DNA from: Lutibaculum sp963816555
GTDB lineage: Bacteria; Pseudomonadota; Alphaproteobacteria; Rhizobiales; Tepidamorphaceae
Assembly (NCBI GenBank): GCA_963816555.1
Contig: CAWFLD010000002.1
Location: 186,001-250,000, forward strand
Reading direction: 5' to 3'
Length of the DNA stretch: 64,000 bases
In this document: piece after piece, positions 43,937 to 52,709 of the stretch
Layout of the letters: each line of letters starts with the position of its first letter
Numbering within the stretch: the first letter of the stretch is position 1
Translations under genes and position numbers: made by a program
The notes under the pieces: model-generated
What the model was told of the DNA's origin: nothing
The model's input: only the letters and a program-made list of their open reading frames with translations
Databases searched by the model: none

Positions 43937-46036
43937 ATGCAGGAGACGTTCGGAGGCGGTGAGAGAGGCGAAGGGGAAGGCCCGGTGCCCCAGGCAGCCT
44001 CCCCGCGAAAAAGCCGTCGGCGCAGCATCTTCGGGTCTTTCGTCAAGGGGATGGCGCTGCTTGTGGTGCTCGGCGTTCTCGCCTTCGTCGGCGCCGTCGC
44101 CTGGGTGGCGGGCGAGGTCGGCGTCCTCGAGAAGGCCGACGACGCGCCGCGCCCCGCGGTCCTGTTCGTCTCCGACGACGGCAAGCCCTTCGCGCACAAG
44201 GGGGACTACCGCGACCGGCCGGTGACGCGCGCCGAGCTGCCGGACTCCCTCGTCCACGCCGTCGTGTCGATCGAGGATCGCCGCTTCTACGATCACTTCG
44301 GGTTCGATCCGCTCGGCATGCTGCGCGCGGCGCGCACCAACTACGACGCGGGCGGCATCGTCGAGGGCGGGTCGACGCTCACCCAGCAGCTCGCCAAGCT
44401 CGCCTACCTCTCGGACGACCGCACCTACACCCGGAAGATCAAGGAGGTGCTGCTCGCCGTCTGGCTCGAGTACCACCTCAGCAAGGACGAGATCCTCGCC
44501 CGCTATCTCGACAACGCCTATTACGGCAACGGCGTGAACGGGATCCGCGCCGCCGCACGACATTATTTCGGCAAGGACGTCTCGGAGCTCGACCTCTCCG
44601 AATCCGTGGTGCTCGCCGGAATGTTGCGGGCCCCCTCGCACTACTCCCCGACCGTCAATCCCGAAGCTTCGCGGAAACGGGCGCGCCAGGTTCTCCGGGC
44701 GATGCGGGAGGCCGGCTACCTGACGGCCGACGAGGCAGCGAACGTCGAGCCCGCGAAGCCGGAGAGCCTGCGCACCGACATTCCCGCCGGCGGCTATTTC
44801 GCCGACTGGATGATGGCGAAGCTCGACGACCGGATGGTGAGCATGAACGGCGAGGTTCGGCTGCACACCTCGCTCGACACCAATCTTCAGGCCGCCGCGG
44901 AAAGGGCCGTGCGCCAGGGACTGGATGACGCCGGCCCGAAGGCCCATGCCACCCAGGCTGCGCTCGTGGCCATGCGGCCCGACGGCCAGGTGGTGGCGAT
45001 GGTCGGCGGCCGCGACTACGGGGAGAGCCGTTTCAACCGTGCCGTGCAGGCGCGCCGCCAGCCGGGCTCGTCCTTCAAGCTGTTCGCCTATCTCGCCGCG
45101 CTGCGCTATGGCGCGACGCCCGACACCAGGGTCGTCGACCAGCCGATCGACATCGACGGCTGGGAGCCGGAGAACTACGGCGGCAACTACCGCGGCGCGA
45201 TGTCCGTGGAGCAGGCCTTCGCCCTTTCGGTCAACACGGTCGCGGTGCAGCTGTCGCAGACCGTGGGGCCGTCGGAGGTCGTCCGTGCGGCGAAGGATCT
45301 GGGCATCCGCTCGCCGCTCCAGCCGCTCCCGAGCACGCCGCTCGGCACGCAGGGCGTGTCGCTCCTCGAGATGACCAGCGCCTATGCAGCCGTGGCGCGC
45401 GGCGCCTATCCCGTGCATCCGACCGGGCTGCCCTACGACGTCGACAATGTCGGGCGGCACGCGCTGCCGCAACGCGCCGACCTCGACCGGCTGCTGCGCA
45501 AGGTCGTCAGCTCGGGCACGGGCAGGGCTGCGCAGCTGCCGATCCCCGCGGCGGGCAAGACGGGCACGAGCCAGGACTACCGCGATGCCTGGTTCGTCGG
45601 CTATGCGGGCAACCTCGTCGTGGGCGTCTGGGTCGGCAACGACGACGAGTCCGCGATGAACCGGGTGACCGGCGGCAGCGTCCCCGCCCGGATCTGGAAG
45701 CGCTTCATGATGGCGGCGCTCAAGGGCGAGGCGATCGACGATGCGCCGGAGCCGCTCCTCGTCGATGCCGAGGGCGGCGACGGGAACCGGGAGGACCTGT
45801 TCGACAAGAAGTATGCCGAGGCCTCCTCGGCCGGAAGCCAGTCCTCTTCGTCCGCGAGCGAGGCCGGCGCGCAGGCGACCACGCACGCCACCGCCTATGT
45901 CGACAGCCGGCGCCGCGCCGAGCCGGACTATCCGCTGCGCACGCGCAGCCGCGCGCACGCCCGCTCGGCTGCGGCGCACCGGACGTCGCCCGCCTCGCCC
46001 CGTTACACCGGCGGCCCGACGCGCACCTACAAGTGA
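43937..46036 (+). CDS. Class A penicillin-binding protein (PBP1A family)
   Basis: The 699-residue bifunctional enzyme has a cytoplasmic basic N-terminus, one membrane helix (GMALLVVLGVLAFVGAVAWV), and a GT51 glycosyltransferase domain with SIEDRRFYDHFGFDPLGMLR, GGSTLTQQLAKLAYLS and NAYYGNGVNGIRAAARHYFG. The transpeptidase domain has SxxK in QPGSSFKLF, SxN in ALSVNTVAVQ and KTGTS. It polymerises and cross-links peptidoglycan in the periplasm. The last 90 residues are low-complexity, serine, alanine and arginine rich. The start at 43937 follows GGAG at a good distance; an upstream in-frame ATG at 43886 is less likely. Confidence 0.94.
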   Translation: MQETFGGGERGEGEGPVPQAASPRKSRRRSIFGSFVKGMALLVVLGVLAFVGAVAWVAGEVGVLEKADDAPRPAVLFVSDDGKPFAHKGDYRDRPVTRAELPDSLVHAVVSIEDRRFYDHFGFDPLGMLRAARTNYDAGGIVEGGSTLTQQLAKLAYLSDDRTYTRKIKEVLLAVWLEYHLSKDEILARYLDNAYYGNGVNGIRAAARHYFGKDVSELDLSESVVLAGMLRAPSHYSPTVNPEASRKRARQVLRAMREAGYLTADEAANVEPAKPESLRTDIPAGGYFADWMMAKLDDRMVSMNGEVRLHTSLDTNLQAAAERAVRQGLDDAGPKAHATQAALVAMRPDGQVVAMVGGRDYGESRFNRAVQARRQPGSSFKLFAYLAALRYGATPDTRVVDQPIDIDGWEPENYGGNYRGAMSVEQAFALSVNTVAVQLSQTVGPSEVVRAAKDLGIRSPLQPLPSTPLGTQGVSLLEMTSAYAAVARGAYPVHPTGLPYDVDNVGRHALPQRADLDRLLRKVVSSGTGRAAQLPIPAAGKTGTSQDYRDAWFVGYAGNLVVGVWVGNDDESAMNRVTGGSVPARIWKRFMMAALKGEAIDDAPEPLLVDAEGGDGNREDLFDKKYAEASSAGSQSSSSASEAGAQATTHATAYVDSRRRAEPDYPLRTRSRAHARSAAAHRTSPASPRYTGGPTRTYK

Positions 46037-46145
46037 GGTGCTGCGGGGGGCCGGCTGCCGGGACTGAACGCCCGGCGAGGTGCAACGGTGCGGACGCACC
46101 TGGAGCTGCGGCAGGAGGTGCCTTCGGAATGGGCATGACCGCCGC

Positions 46146-46174
46146 TTGACGCTCGCGCGTGCAGGAGGGAAGAT
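46146..46174 (+). promoter_or_regulatory. Candidate sigma-70-like promoter of the amiCR operon
   Basis: TTGACG with a 17-base spacer to GAAGAT gives a good -35 and a modest -10. Transcription from here would run into the terminator at 46213 before reaching the AmiC-like gene. Confidence 0.4.
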
Positions 46175-46212
46175 CACGGGCACATATCGGCCCTGAGCGC
46201 CGGACGGCAATC

Positions 46213-46258
46213 GAGCCCCGACCACCCGTGACCTGACCCACGGGGGCGGGGCTCTTTT
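46213..46258 (+). terminator. Strong leader terminator before the AmiC-like gene (possible AmiR target)
   Basis: GAGCCCCG pairs with CGGGGCTC around an inner stem CCCGTG/CACGGG, followed at once by TTTT. It is 37 bases before the GTG of the AmiC-like gene and 177 bases after the PBP stop. It could end the PBP transcript, but its place in the leader of an amiC-amiR operon suggests an attenuator that AmiR relieves. Confidence 0.75.
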
Positions 46259-46294
46259 CGTTTCGGCAGGGGCGCTTGCGGGGGACGGGATCAG

Positions 46295-47467
46295 GTGGCG
46301 CAGCGCGCGGACGTACCGGTCGGATTGCTCTACTCGACCAGCGGGCCCTACGCCGTGCTCGGGCGGGAGGCGCTCGACGGCGCGCTGATGGCGCTCGCGG
46401 AGGTGAACGAGGATCCCGCGATGCCCATCCGGCTCGTGCCGGAGGTGGCCGATCCGGGCGGCGACATCGAGCGCTACCACGGGGCGGCCGACCGGCTCGT
46501 GCGCGAGGCCGGCTGCCGCCACATCGTCGGCGGCATCACCTCGTGGAGCCGCAAGGAGATGATCCCGGTCATCGAGCGCCACGAGGCCCTGCTCTGGTAC
46601 GTCTGTCCCTACGAGGGCTACGAGACGAACGACCGCGTCATCTATACCGGCGCCTGTCCCAACCAGCACATCGTGCCGCTGCTCTCCCACGTGCTGCCGC
46701 GCTACGGCAGGCGCGCCTTCCTCGTCGGCTCGAACTACATCTGGGGCTGGGAGGTGAACCGCATCGCCCGCGAGCGCATCGGCCGTCGCGGCGGCGCGGT
46801 GCTCGGCGAGCGATACCTGCCGCTGGGCGCCACCGACGTCGACCGCATCGTCGGCGAGATCGCGGAGAAGAAGCCCGACTTCGTGCTCAACAACCTGATC
46901 GGCCCGTCGAGCTACGCCTTCCTCAAGGCCTATCATGCGCTGGGGCAGGCGAACCCGGAGTTTCTCGCGACGCGGCGGCCGGTCGTGAGCTGCAACCTGA
47001 CGGAGTGCGAGCTCGGCGAGATCGGGGCGGCCGGGGAGGGGCATCTTTCCACGGCGCCGTATTTCCACGCCCTGAAGACGCCGGAGAACGAGGCCTTCGT
47101 GGCGACCGCGGCCAGGCGGCTCGGGGCGGGCCGGCAGCTCTCCGCCTTCTTCGTCGGAGCCTACACGGCGGTGCGCATCCTCGCCGAGTCCGTCCGCCAG
47201 GTCGCCACCGACGACCCGCAGGCCGTGCGGGCGGCCGCCACGTCCCGCGTCCATCCCGGCCCCCTCGGGCAGGTCGCGATCGATCCCGCCACGAACCATG
47301 CCGTCCTCCGGCCGCATCTCGGCCGGATCGATGCGAAGGGCGGCATCGAGGTGATCGAGAGCGCGCCGGAGGCGGTCGCGCCCGATCCCTATCTCGTCCA
47401 TGATGGAGAGCCAGTCATTCCCGCGCAGCCAGGCCGGGAGCGGCCGCATCTGAGGGTCGTCCCATGA
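46295..47467 (+). CDS. AmiC-like amide-sensing protein (type I binding protein fold, cytoplasmic)
   Basis: This 390-residue protein has the Peripla_BP_5 fold of AmiC/FmdD/UrtA: VGLLYSTSGPYAVLGREALD, HIVGGITSWSRKEMIPVIER, NYIWGWEVNRIARERIGRRG and NNLIGPSSYAFLKAYH. It has no signal peptide, as expected for AmiC, the cytoplasmic negative regulator that holds AmiR until an amide binds. The start is a GTG at 46295. It overlaps the AmiR-like gene by four bases. A urea or amide transporter binding protein would have a leader, so the sensor role is favoured. Confidence 0.87.
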   Translation: MAQRADVPVGLLYSTSGPYAVLGREALDGALMALAEVNEDPAMPIRLVPEVADPGGDIERYHGAADRLVREAGCRHIVGGITSWSRKEMIPVIERHEALLWYVCPYEGYETNDRVIYTGACPNQHIVPLLSHVLPRYGRRAFLVGSNYIWGWEVNRIARERIGRRGGAVLGERYLPLGATDVDRIVGEIAEKKPDFVLNNLIGPSSYAFLKAYHALGQANPEFLATRRPVVSCNLTECELGEIGAAGEGHLSTAPYFHALKTPENEAFVATAARRLGAGRQLSAFFVGAYTAVRILAESVRQVATDDPQAVRAAATSRVHPGPLGQVAIDPATNHAVLRPHLGRIDAKGGIEVIESAPEAVAPDPYLVHDGEPVIPAQPGRERPHLRVVP

Positions 47468-48063
47468 ACCCGTCGGATCGCCTCGTGACGAACTTTCGGG
47501 ACTGGCGCGCGATCGTGCTGCACCGGGCGGGCGGCGCGGCCGATGCCATCCTGCGCCAGCTCGACCGGCTCGGCCTGTCGAGCGAGCAGGTCTGGCCGGA
47601 GCTGTCGCCGGAGGCGGTGGGGGCGGACGTCGTCTTCTTCGACGTCGACATGGGCTACGACGACCAGTTCCCCTGGGCGGCCGGCCATGCGCCGATGCCG
47701 CTGGTCGCGCTGATCGGCTCGGAGGCGCCCGGCCGCATCGCCTGGGCGCTGAGCCACAACCCCGCGGCCCACCTGCTGAAGCCGCTTTCCTCGGCGGGCG
47801 TCTTCTCGGCCCTGCAGATCGCGCAGCACGCCTTCGCCCGCCGCCAGGCGCTGCAGAGCGAGGTCGACGGGCTTGTCGAGCGGCTGCAGCAGCGGCCGCT
47901 GGTGGCACGCGCCCTCGTGCACCTGATGGCCGGCGGCCTCGACCAGGACGCGGCGATGCGGGCCTTGCGCCGCCTCGCGATGGATCGCCGGCTGACCATC
48001 GAGGCGGCGGCCGAGCTCCTGCTCTCGGGCCCGGACGAGGGAGCCGTCGATGGCGCACGCTGA
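47464..48063 (+). CDS. AmiR-like ANTAR-domain transcription antiterminator
   Basis: The 199-residue protein has a receiver-like domain lacking the phosphorylation aspartate set (VVFFDVDMGYDD then PLVALIGSEAPGRIAWALSH and HLLKPLSSAGVFSALQIAQH). A coiled-coil linker (RRQALQSEVDGLVERLQQRP) and a C-terminal ANTAR domain (ARALVHLMAGGLDQDAAMRA, RRLAMDRRLTIEAAAELLL) follow. AmiR binds nascent leader RNA and prevents termination when AmiC is occupied by an amide. The gene overlaps amiC-like by four bases and the next permease by 14, so sensor, antiterminator and transporter are one operon. Confidence 0.88.
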   Translation: MNPSDRLVTNFRDWRAIVLHRAGGAADAILRQLDRLGLSSEQVWPELSPEAVGADVVFFDVDMGYDDQFPWAAGHAPMPLVALIGSEAPGRIAWALSHNPAAHLLKPLSSAGVFSALQIAQHAFARRQALQSEVDGLVERLQQRPLVARALVHLMAGGLDQDAAMRALRRLAMDRRLTIEAAAELLLSGPDEGAVDGAR

Positions 48064-48946
48064 CGCCGCGGCCGGAGCCGCGCCGGAGCGGCGCGCCGGC
48101 AAGGTCCTGAAGGAGCTTCTCAGGCAGCCGCTGTCGGTCTTCGGCATCGCCGTGATCGTCCTCGTCGTGGCGCTGGCGGTGCTCGCCCCCTGGGTCACGC
48201 CCTACGACCCCAACGAGCAGATGTTCGACGGGCTGACGCTGCAGGGCGCGCCGCTGCCGCCGAATTCCGACTTCTGGTTCGGCACGGACCTGCTCGGCCG
48301 CGACCTGTTCTCGCGGCTGATCTACGGCGCGCGCACCTCGCTGATCATCGGCGTCGTCGCCAACGGCATCGCCGTCGTCATCGGCTCGCTCGTCGGCATC
48401 ACCGCCGGCTTCTTCCGCGGCCTCGTCGGCGGCCTGCTGATGCGCTTCACCGACCTCATGATGGCGTTCCCGGCGCTGCTGCTCGCCATCGTCCTGGCGG
48501 CGATCTTCCACCCGAGCCTGTGGATCGTCGCGCTCGTCATCGCCATGGTGAACTGGGTGCAGATCGCCCGCGTCATCTACACCGAGACGGTGTCGCTCGC
48601 CGAGCGCGACTTCATCGAGGCCGAGCGGGGCCTCGGCGCCGGCAACATCCGCATCCTGTTCCGGCACATCCTGCCGCACCTCGTCTCGACCATCGTCGTC
48701 TGGGCGACGCTCGGCATCGCCACGACGGTGCTTCTCGAGGCGACGCTGTCCTTCCTCGGGGTCGGCGTGCAGCCGCCGACGCCCTCGTGGGGCAACATCA
48801 TCTTCGAGAACCAGACCTACTTCACGACGGCGCCCTGGCTCGTGTTCTTCCCGGGCATCGCGATCGTCGTGCTGGCGCTGGCCTTCAACCTCGTCGGCGA
48901 CACGCTGCGCGACATCCTCGACCCGACGCAGGAGGGCCAGCGATGA
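48050..48946 (+). CDS. Dipeptide/nickel-type ABC transporter permease (DppC-like)
   Basis: The 298-residue permease has the OppC N-terminal domain (LAPWVTPYDPNEQ), FWFGTDLLGRDLFSRLIYGA, six membrane helices and the EAA loop in DFIEAERGLGAGNIRILFRH followed by ILPHL. It ends with NLVGDTLRDILDP, the DppC tail. It overlaps the AmiR-like gene by 14 bases and the DppB-like gene by four. The C-type permease is placed before the B-type, the reverse of the common order and of the second Dpp operon in this window. Confidence 0.92.
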   Translation: MAHADAAAGAAPERRAGKVLKELLRQPLSVFGIAVIVLVVALAVLAPWVTPYDPNEQMFDGLTLQGAPLPPNSDFWFGTDLLGRDLFSRLIYGARTSLIIGVVANGIAVVIGSLVGITAGFFRGLVGGLLMRFTDLMMAFPALLLAIVLAAIFHPSLWIVALVIAMVNWVQIARVIYTETVSLAERDFIEAERGLGAGNIRILFRHILPHLVSTIVVWATLGIATTVLLEATLSFLGVGVQPPTPSWGNIIFENQTYFTTAPWLVFFPGIAIVVLALAFNLVGDTLRDILDPTQEGQR

Positions 48947-49863
48947 TCGCCTATGTCGCGAGGCGCCTCCTGCACGCGGTGCTGATCCTGCTCGGCGTCA
49001 GCCTCATCACCTACGTGCTCCTGTTCCTCGCGCCGGCGGACCCGGTGCGACAGATCGCCGGGCGCAGCGCGACCGCGCAGACGGTCGAGAACATCCGCCA
49101 CGAGCTCGGCCTCGACCTGCCGCTCTGGCAGCAGTACCTGCGCTATCTCGGGCATCTCGTCCGGGGCGATTTCGGCCGCTCCTACATCCAGCGCTCGGAG
49201 GTCTCCGACCTCATCGCCGCGCGCCTGCCGGCGACGCTTCTCCTGATGCTCGGCGCCATCGTCTGCGAGCTGACCTTCGGGCTGACGACGGGCGTCATCG
49301 CGGCCCTGAAGCGCAACACGCTGCTCGACCGGACGCTGATGGTGACGTCCTTCGTCGGCGTGTCGGCGCCGCAGTTCGTGGTCGGGATCCTGCTTCTCTA
49401 CGTCTTCGCGGTGAAGCTCGCGTGGTTCCCGATCGGCGGCTACGGCTCGTTCTCGCAGCTCGTTCTGCCGTCGCTGGCGCTCGGCTTCCTCGGCGCCGGC
49501 TGGTACTCGCGCATGATGCGCTCCTCGATGCTCGACGTGCTGCGCCAGGACTTCGTGCGCACCGCCCGCGCCAAGGGCCTGGGCCGGGCGCGCATCGTCC
49601 TGCGCCACGCCCTGCCGAACGCCTTCCTGCCGATCATCGCGATGATCGGCATCGACATCGGCCTCTTCATGTCCGGCATCGTCGTCGTGGAGAGCGTCTT
49701 CGGCTGGCCCGGCATCGGCCAGCTCGCCTGGCAGGCGATCCAGCGCGTCGACATCCCGATCATCATGGGCGTCACGCTCGTCTCCGCCTGCGCGATCGTG
49801 CTCGGCAACCTCGTGGCGGACCTGATCGCCCCCCTGATCGACCCGCGGATCAAGCTCAGATGA
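48943..49863 (+). CDS. Dipeptide/nickel-type ABC transporter permease (DppB-like)
   Basis: This 306-residue permease starts YVARRLLHAVLILLGVSLIT, has RHELGLDLPLWQQYLRYLGH, DFGRSYIQRSEVSDLI and the EAA loop DFVRTARAKGLGRARIVLRH followed by ALPNAFLPII. ESVFGWPGIGQLAWQAIQRV and the DPRIKLR tail are classic DppB. It forms the channel with the preceding DppC-like protein. The binding protein gene follows after 46 bases with a good ribosome site. Confidence 0.93.
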   Translation: MIAYVARRLLHAVLILLGVSLITYVLLFLAPADPVRQIAGRSATAQTVENIRHELGLDLPLWQQYLRYLGHLVRGDFGRSYIQRSEVSDLIAARLPATLLLMLGAIVCELTFGLTTGVIAALKRNTLLDRTLMVTSFVGVSAPQFVVGILLLYVFAVKLAWFPIGGYGSFSQLVLPSLALGFLGAGWYSRMMRSSMLDVLRQDFVRTARAKGLGRARIVLRHALPNAFLPIIAMIGIDIGLFMSGIVVVESVFGWPGIGQLAWQAIQRVDIPIIMGVTLVSACAIVLGNLVADLIAPLIDPRIKLR

Positions 49864-49909
49864 TGCGCGAAGAACAACCCGTAAGACACCATAACCAGAG
49901 GAGAACAGG

Positions 49910-51568
49910 ATGAAGGCTCGCTATCTCGCAGGCGTCGCCGCCGTGGCGCTCGCCATCGGGCTGCCGGCCCTGCCGGCCTCGGCGCAGGACCAGGGCCCGT
50001 GGGCACAGGCCCAGGCGGACGTGCCCCACGGCGGCACCATGACCGTCACCTACAAGGACGACGTCTCCACGCTCGATCCGGCGATCGGCTACGACTGGCA
50101 GAACTGGTCGATGATCAAGAGCCTGTTCGACGGGCTGATGGACTACAAGCCCGGCACGACGGAGCTCGTGCCCGACCTCGCGACGGACTACAAGGTGTCC
50201 GACGACGGCAAGACGTACACCTTCACGCTGCGCGACGACGTCAAATTCCACAACGGCCGCAAGATGGTAGCGGGCGATGTGAAGTATTCGATCGAGCGCG
50301 CCGTCAACCCCAAGACGCAAGGGCCCGGCGCCGGCTTCTTCTCCTCGATCGAGGGCTACGACGCGATGGCGTCGGGCGACGCGGAGGAGATGTCGGGCAT
50401 CGAGGTGCCGGACGACAAGACCGTCGTCTTCCACCTGTCGCAGCCGGACGCGACCTTCCTGCACGTGCTGGCGCTCAACTTCGCCCAGGTCGTGCCGAAG
50501 GAGGCGGTCGAGAAATACGGGCAGGACTTCGGCACGCATCCGGTCGGCACCGGCGCCTTCAAGCTGAAGGAGTGGGTGCGCGGCCAGCGCGTCGTCTTCG
50601 AGAAGAACGAGGACTACTACCACAAGGGCCTGCCGCGCCTCGACGAGATCGTCTTCGAGGTCGGCCAGGAGCCGAACGTGGCGCTGCTGCGCCTGCAGCG
50701 CGGCGAGGTCGACATCGCCGGCGACGGCATCCCGCCGGCGCAGTTCCTGCAGACGACGCAGGATCCGCAGTGGAAGGACAACATCCTCGAGGGCAAGCAG
50801 CTGCACACCGGCTACATCACGATGAACGTGAAGATGAAGCCGTTCGACAGCGTCGAGGTGCGCAAGGCCGTGAACATGGCGATCAACAAGGATCGCATCG
50901 TGCGCATCATCAACGGCCGCGCGACGCCGGCGAACCAGCCGCTGCCGCCGCTGATGCCGGGCTATGCCGAGGACTACGAGGGCTACAAGTACGATCCCGA
51001 CGCCGCGAAGAAGATGCTCGCCGACGCGGGCTTCGCCGACGGCTTCGAGACGGAGCTCTACGTCGCCAACACCGACCCGCAGCCGCGCATCGCCCAGGCG
51101 ATCCAGCAGGACCTCGCGGAGATCGGAATCAAGGCGTCGATCCAGTCGCTCGCCCAGTCGAACGTGATCGCCGCCGGCGGCGCGGAGGACCAGGCGCCGA
51201 TGATCTGGTCGGGCGGCATGGCCTGGATCGCCGACTTCCCGGATCCGTCGAACTTCTACGGCCCGATCCTCGGCTGCGCCGGCGCGACGCCCGGCGGCTG
51301 GAACTGGTCGTGGTACTGCAACGAGGAGATCGACAAGCGCGCCAAGGAAGCCGACGCCATGGCCGATCCCTCGCAGGCCGAGGCGCGGATCGACAAGTGG
51401 CGGCAGATCTTCCTCGACATCATGAAGGATGCCCCGTGGGTGCCGGTCTTCAACGAGAAGCGCTACACGATCAAGGCCGAGCGCCTGGACGGCCCCGAGG
51501 GCATCTTCGTCGATCCCGTCCACATTCCCGTGGCCTATGACTGGGTGTATGCGACCGATGTGCAGTAA
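49910..51568 (+). CDS. ABC transporter substrate-binding protein, family 5 (DppA/OppA-like)
   Basis: AGAGGAGAACAGG precedes the ATG at 49910. The 552-residue precursor has a signal peptide ending near ASAQD. It shows family 5 motifs: TMTVTYKDDVSTLDPAIGYD, GKTYTFTLRDDVKFHNGRKM, HPVGTGAFKLKEWVRGQRVV and EVRKAVNMAINKDRIVRI. It captures the substrate in the periplasm for the DppBC-like permeases. In this operon the ligand is probably an amide or an amide-containing compound, since the sensor is AmiC-like and an acetamidase follows. The stop overlaps the acetamidase start. Confidence 0.93.
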   Translation: MKARYLAGVAAVALAIGLPALPASAQDQGPWAQAQADVPHGGTMTVTYKDDVSTLDPAIGYDWQNWSMIKSLFDGLMDYKPGTTELVPDLATDYKVSDDGKTYTFTLRDDVKFHNGRKMVAGDVKYSIERAVNPKTQGPGAGFFSSIEGYDAMASGDAEEMSGIEVPDDKTVVFHLSQPDATFLHVLALNFAQVVPKEAVEKYGQDFGTHPVGTGAFKLKEWVRGQRVVFEKNEDYYHKGLPRLDEIVFEVGQEPNVALLRLQRGEVDIAGDGIPPAQFLQTTQDPQWKDNILEGKQLHTGYITMNVKMKPFDSVEVRKAVNMAINKDRIVRIINGRATPANQPLPPLMPGYAEDYEGYKYDPDAAKKMLADAGFADGFETELYVANTDPQPRIAQAIQQDLAEIGIKASIQSLAQSNVIAAGGAEDQAPMIWSGGMAWIADFPDPSNFYGPILGCAGATPGGWNWSWYCNEEIDKRAKEADAMADPSQAEARIDKWRQIFLDIMKDAPWVPVFNEKRYTIKAERLDGPEGIFVDPVHIPVAYDWVYATDVQ

Positions 51569-52502
51569 GTGCGACTACACGATCCATGGGCGCCATCATC
51601 ACTGCGGCTGGGACAATTCCATCCCGCCCGTCGAGACGGTGGCGCCGGGCTCGACGATCGAGTTCGAGTGCCTCGACGCCTCCGGCGGACAGCTGACGCC
51701 CGACAGCACCGTCGCCGACGTGCCGAACATCGACTTCGGCAAGGTCAATCCGGTCACCGGTCCCGTCTATGTCGACGGGGCCGAGCCGGGCGACGCGCTC
51801 AAGATCACGATCCACGAGTTCAAGCCGTCGGGCTTCGGCTGGACGGCGAACATTCCGGGCTTCGGCCTGCTCGCCGACCAGTTCCCGGACCCGGGCCTGC
51901 ACATCTGGTCCTACGACAAGGACAGCCTCTCGCCGGCGGCCTATTCGCCGATGGGGCAGGTGCCGCTCAAGCCCTTCGCGGGCACGATCGGCAACGCGCT
52001 GGCCGAGCCGGGGCTGCACTCGGTGGTGCCGCCGCGCCGGGTCGGCGGCAATCTCGACATCCGCGACCTGGCGGCCGGGACGGTGCTCTACCTGCCGGTC
52101 GAGGTTGCGGGCGCGCTGTTCTCGATCGGCGACACCCATGCCGCGCAGGGCGACGGCGAGGTCTGCGGGACGGCGATCGAGAGCCCGATGAACGTCGTGC
52201 TGACGCTCGACGTGGAGAAGGGCGCGAACCTCGCCATGCCGCGCTTCACGACGCCCGGGCCGGTCACGCGCCACCTCGACGCCAAGGGCTACGAGGTGAC
52301 GACCGGCGTCGGCCCCGACCTGATGGAAGGCGCCCGCGCGGCGCTGTCGCAGATGGTGGAGCTCCTGTCGGCGCGCCACGGCATGAAGCCGGTCGAGGCC
52401 TACATGCTCTGCTCGGTCTGCGGCGACCTGCGGATCTCGGAGATCGTCGACCAGCCGAACTGGGTCGTCTCGTTCTACTTCCCGCGCATCGTGCTGGAGT
52501 AG
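51558..52502 (+). CDS. Acetamidase/formamidase family protein
   Basis: The 314-residue protein belongs to the FmdA/AmdA family: HHHCGWDNSIPPVETVAPGS, ITIHEFKPSGFGWTANIPGF, GDTHAAQGDGEVCGTAIESP (metal site histidine region) and YMLCSVCGDLRISEIVDQPN at the C-terminus. These enzymes hydrolyse short amides to ammonium and the acid in the cytoplasm. I chose the ATG at 51558, which overlaps the binding protein stop by 11 bases and gives the usual N-terminus just before CDYTIHG. It is the catabolic enzyme of the amiCR operon. Substrate range is unknown, but the dipeptide-type importer hints at something bulkier than formamide. Confidence 0.93.
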   Translation: MCSKCDYTIHGRHHHCGWDNSIPPVETVAPGSTIEFECLDASGGQLTPDSTVADVPNIDFGKVNPVTGPVYVDGAEPGDALKITIHEFKPSGFGWTANIPGFGLLADQFPDPGLHIWSYDKDSLSPAAYSPMGQVPLKPFAGTIGNALAEPGLHSVVPPRRVGGNLDIRDLAAGTVLYLPVEVAGALFSIGDTHAAQGDGEVCGTAIESPMNVVLTLDVEKGANLAMPRFTTPGPVTRHLDAKGYEVTTGVGPDLMEGARAALSQMVELLSARHGMKPVEAYMLCSVCGDLRISEIVDQPNWVVSFYFPRIVLE

Positions 52503-52542
52503 GGACAAGTTGGTGAGTTCGGCGAACGAGCGGCTGGAACTC

Positions 52543-52663
52543 ACCTCCCCCTCGATGGGGGAGGTCGGTGCGCAGCGCCGGGTGGGGGTGGGGAGGCAGG
52601 CTGCGAGCAAGCGGCTCCACCCCGCCCCGGGCTTCGCCCGACCCTCCCCATCAAGGGGAGGGT
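52543..52663. repeat. Palindromic G/C-rich intergenic repeat (rhizobial type)
   Basis: Three hairpins lie in a row: ACCTCCCCC/GGGGGAGGT (52543-52565), CGGGC-TTC-GCCCG (52628-52640) and ACCCTCCCC/GGGGAGGGT (52641-52663), all with perfect arms. The ends are near-copies of each other in inverted orientation. This layout is that of small dispersed intergenic elements seen in many Hyphomicrobiales genomes. It separates the acetamidase gene from the fused ATPase gene inside what should be one operon. Confidence 0.7.
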
Positions 52664-52709
52664 GGATTCCCGCTCTCGCGGGCATGAGCGGACGGCGGGG
52701 GAACCGGCC

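Noticed and set aside
46057..46080. Hairpin GCCGGG/CCCGGC with an A-and-G-containing loop as an ANTAR target
   Set aside because: It lies upstream of the likely promoter at 46146, so it would not be in the operon leader RNA, unless transcription starts earlier.
42836..48679. A 1947-codon open frame on the minus strand
   Set aside because: It runs antisense to the PBP, AmiC, AmiR and permease genes, is rich in Arg, Asp and His, and has no recognisable domain.
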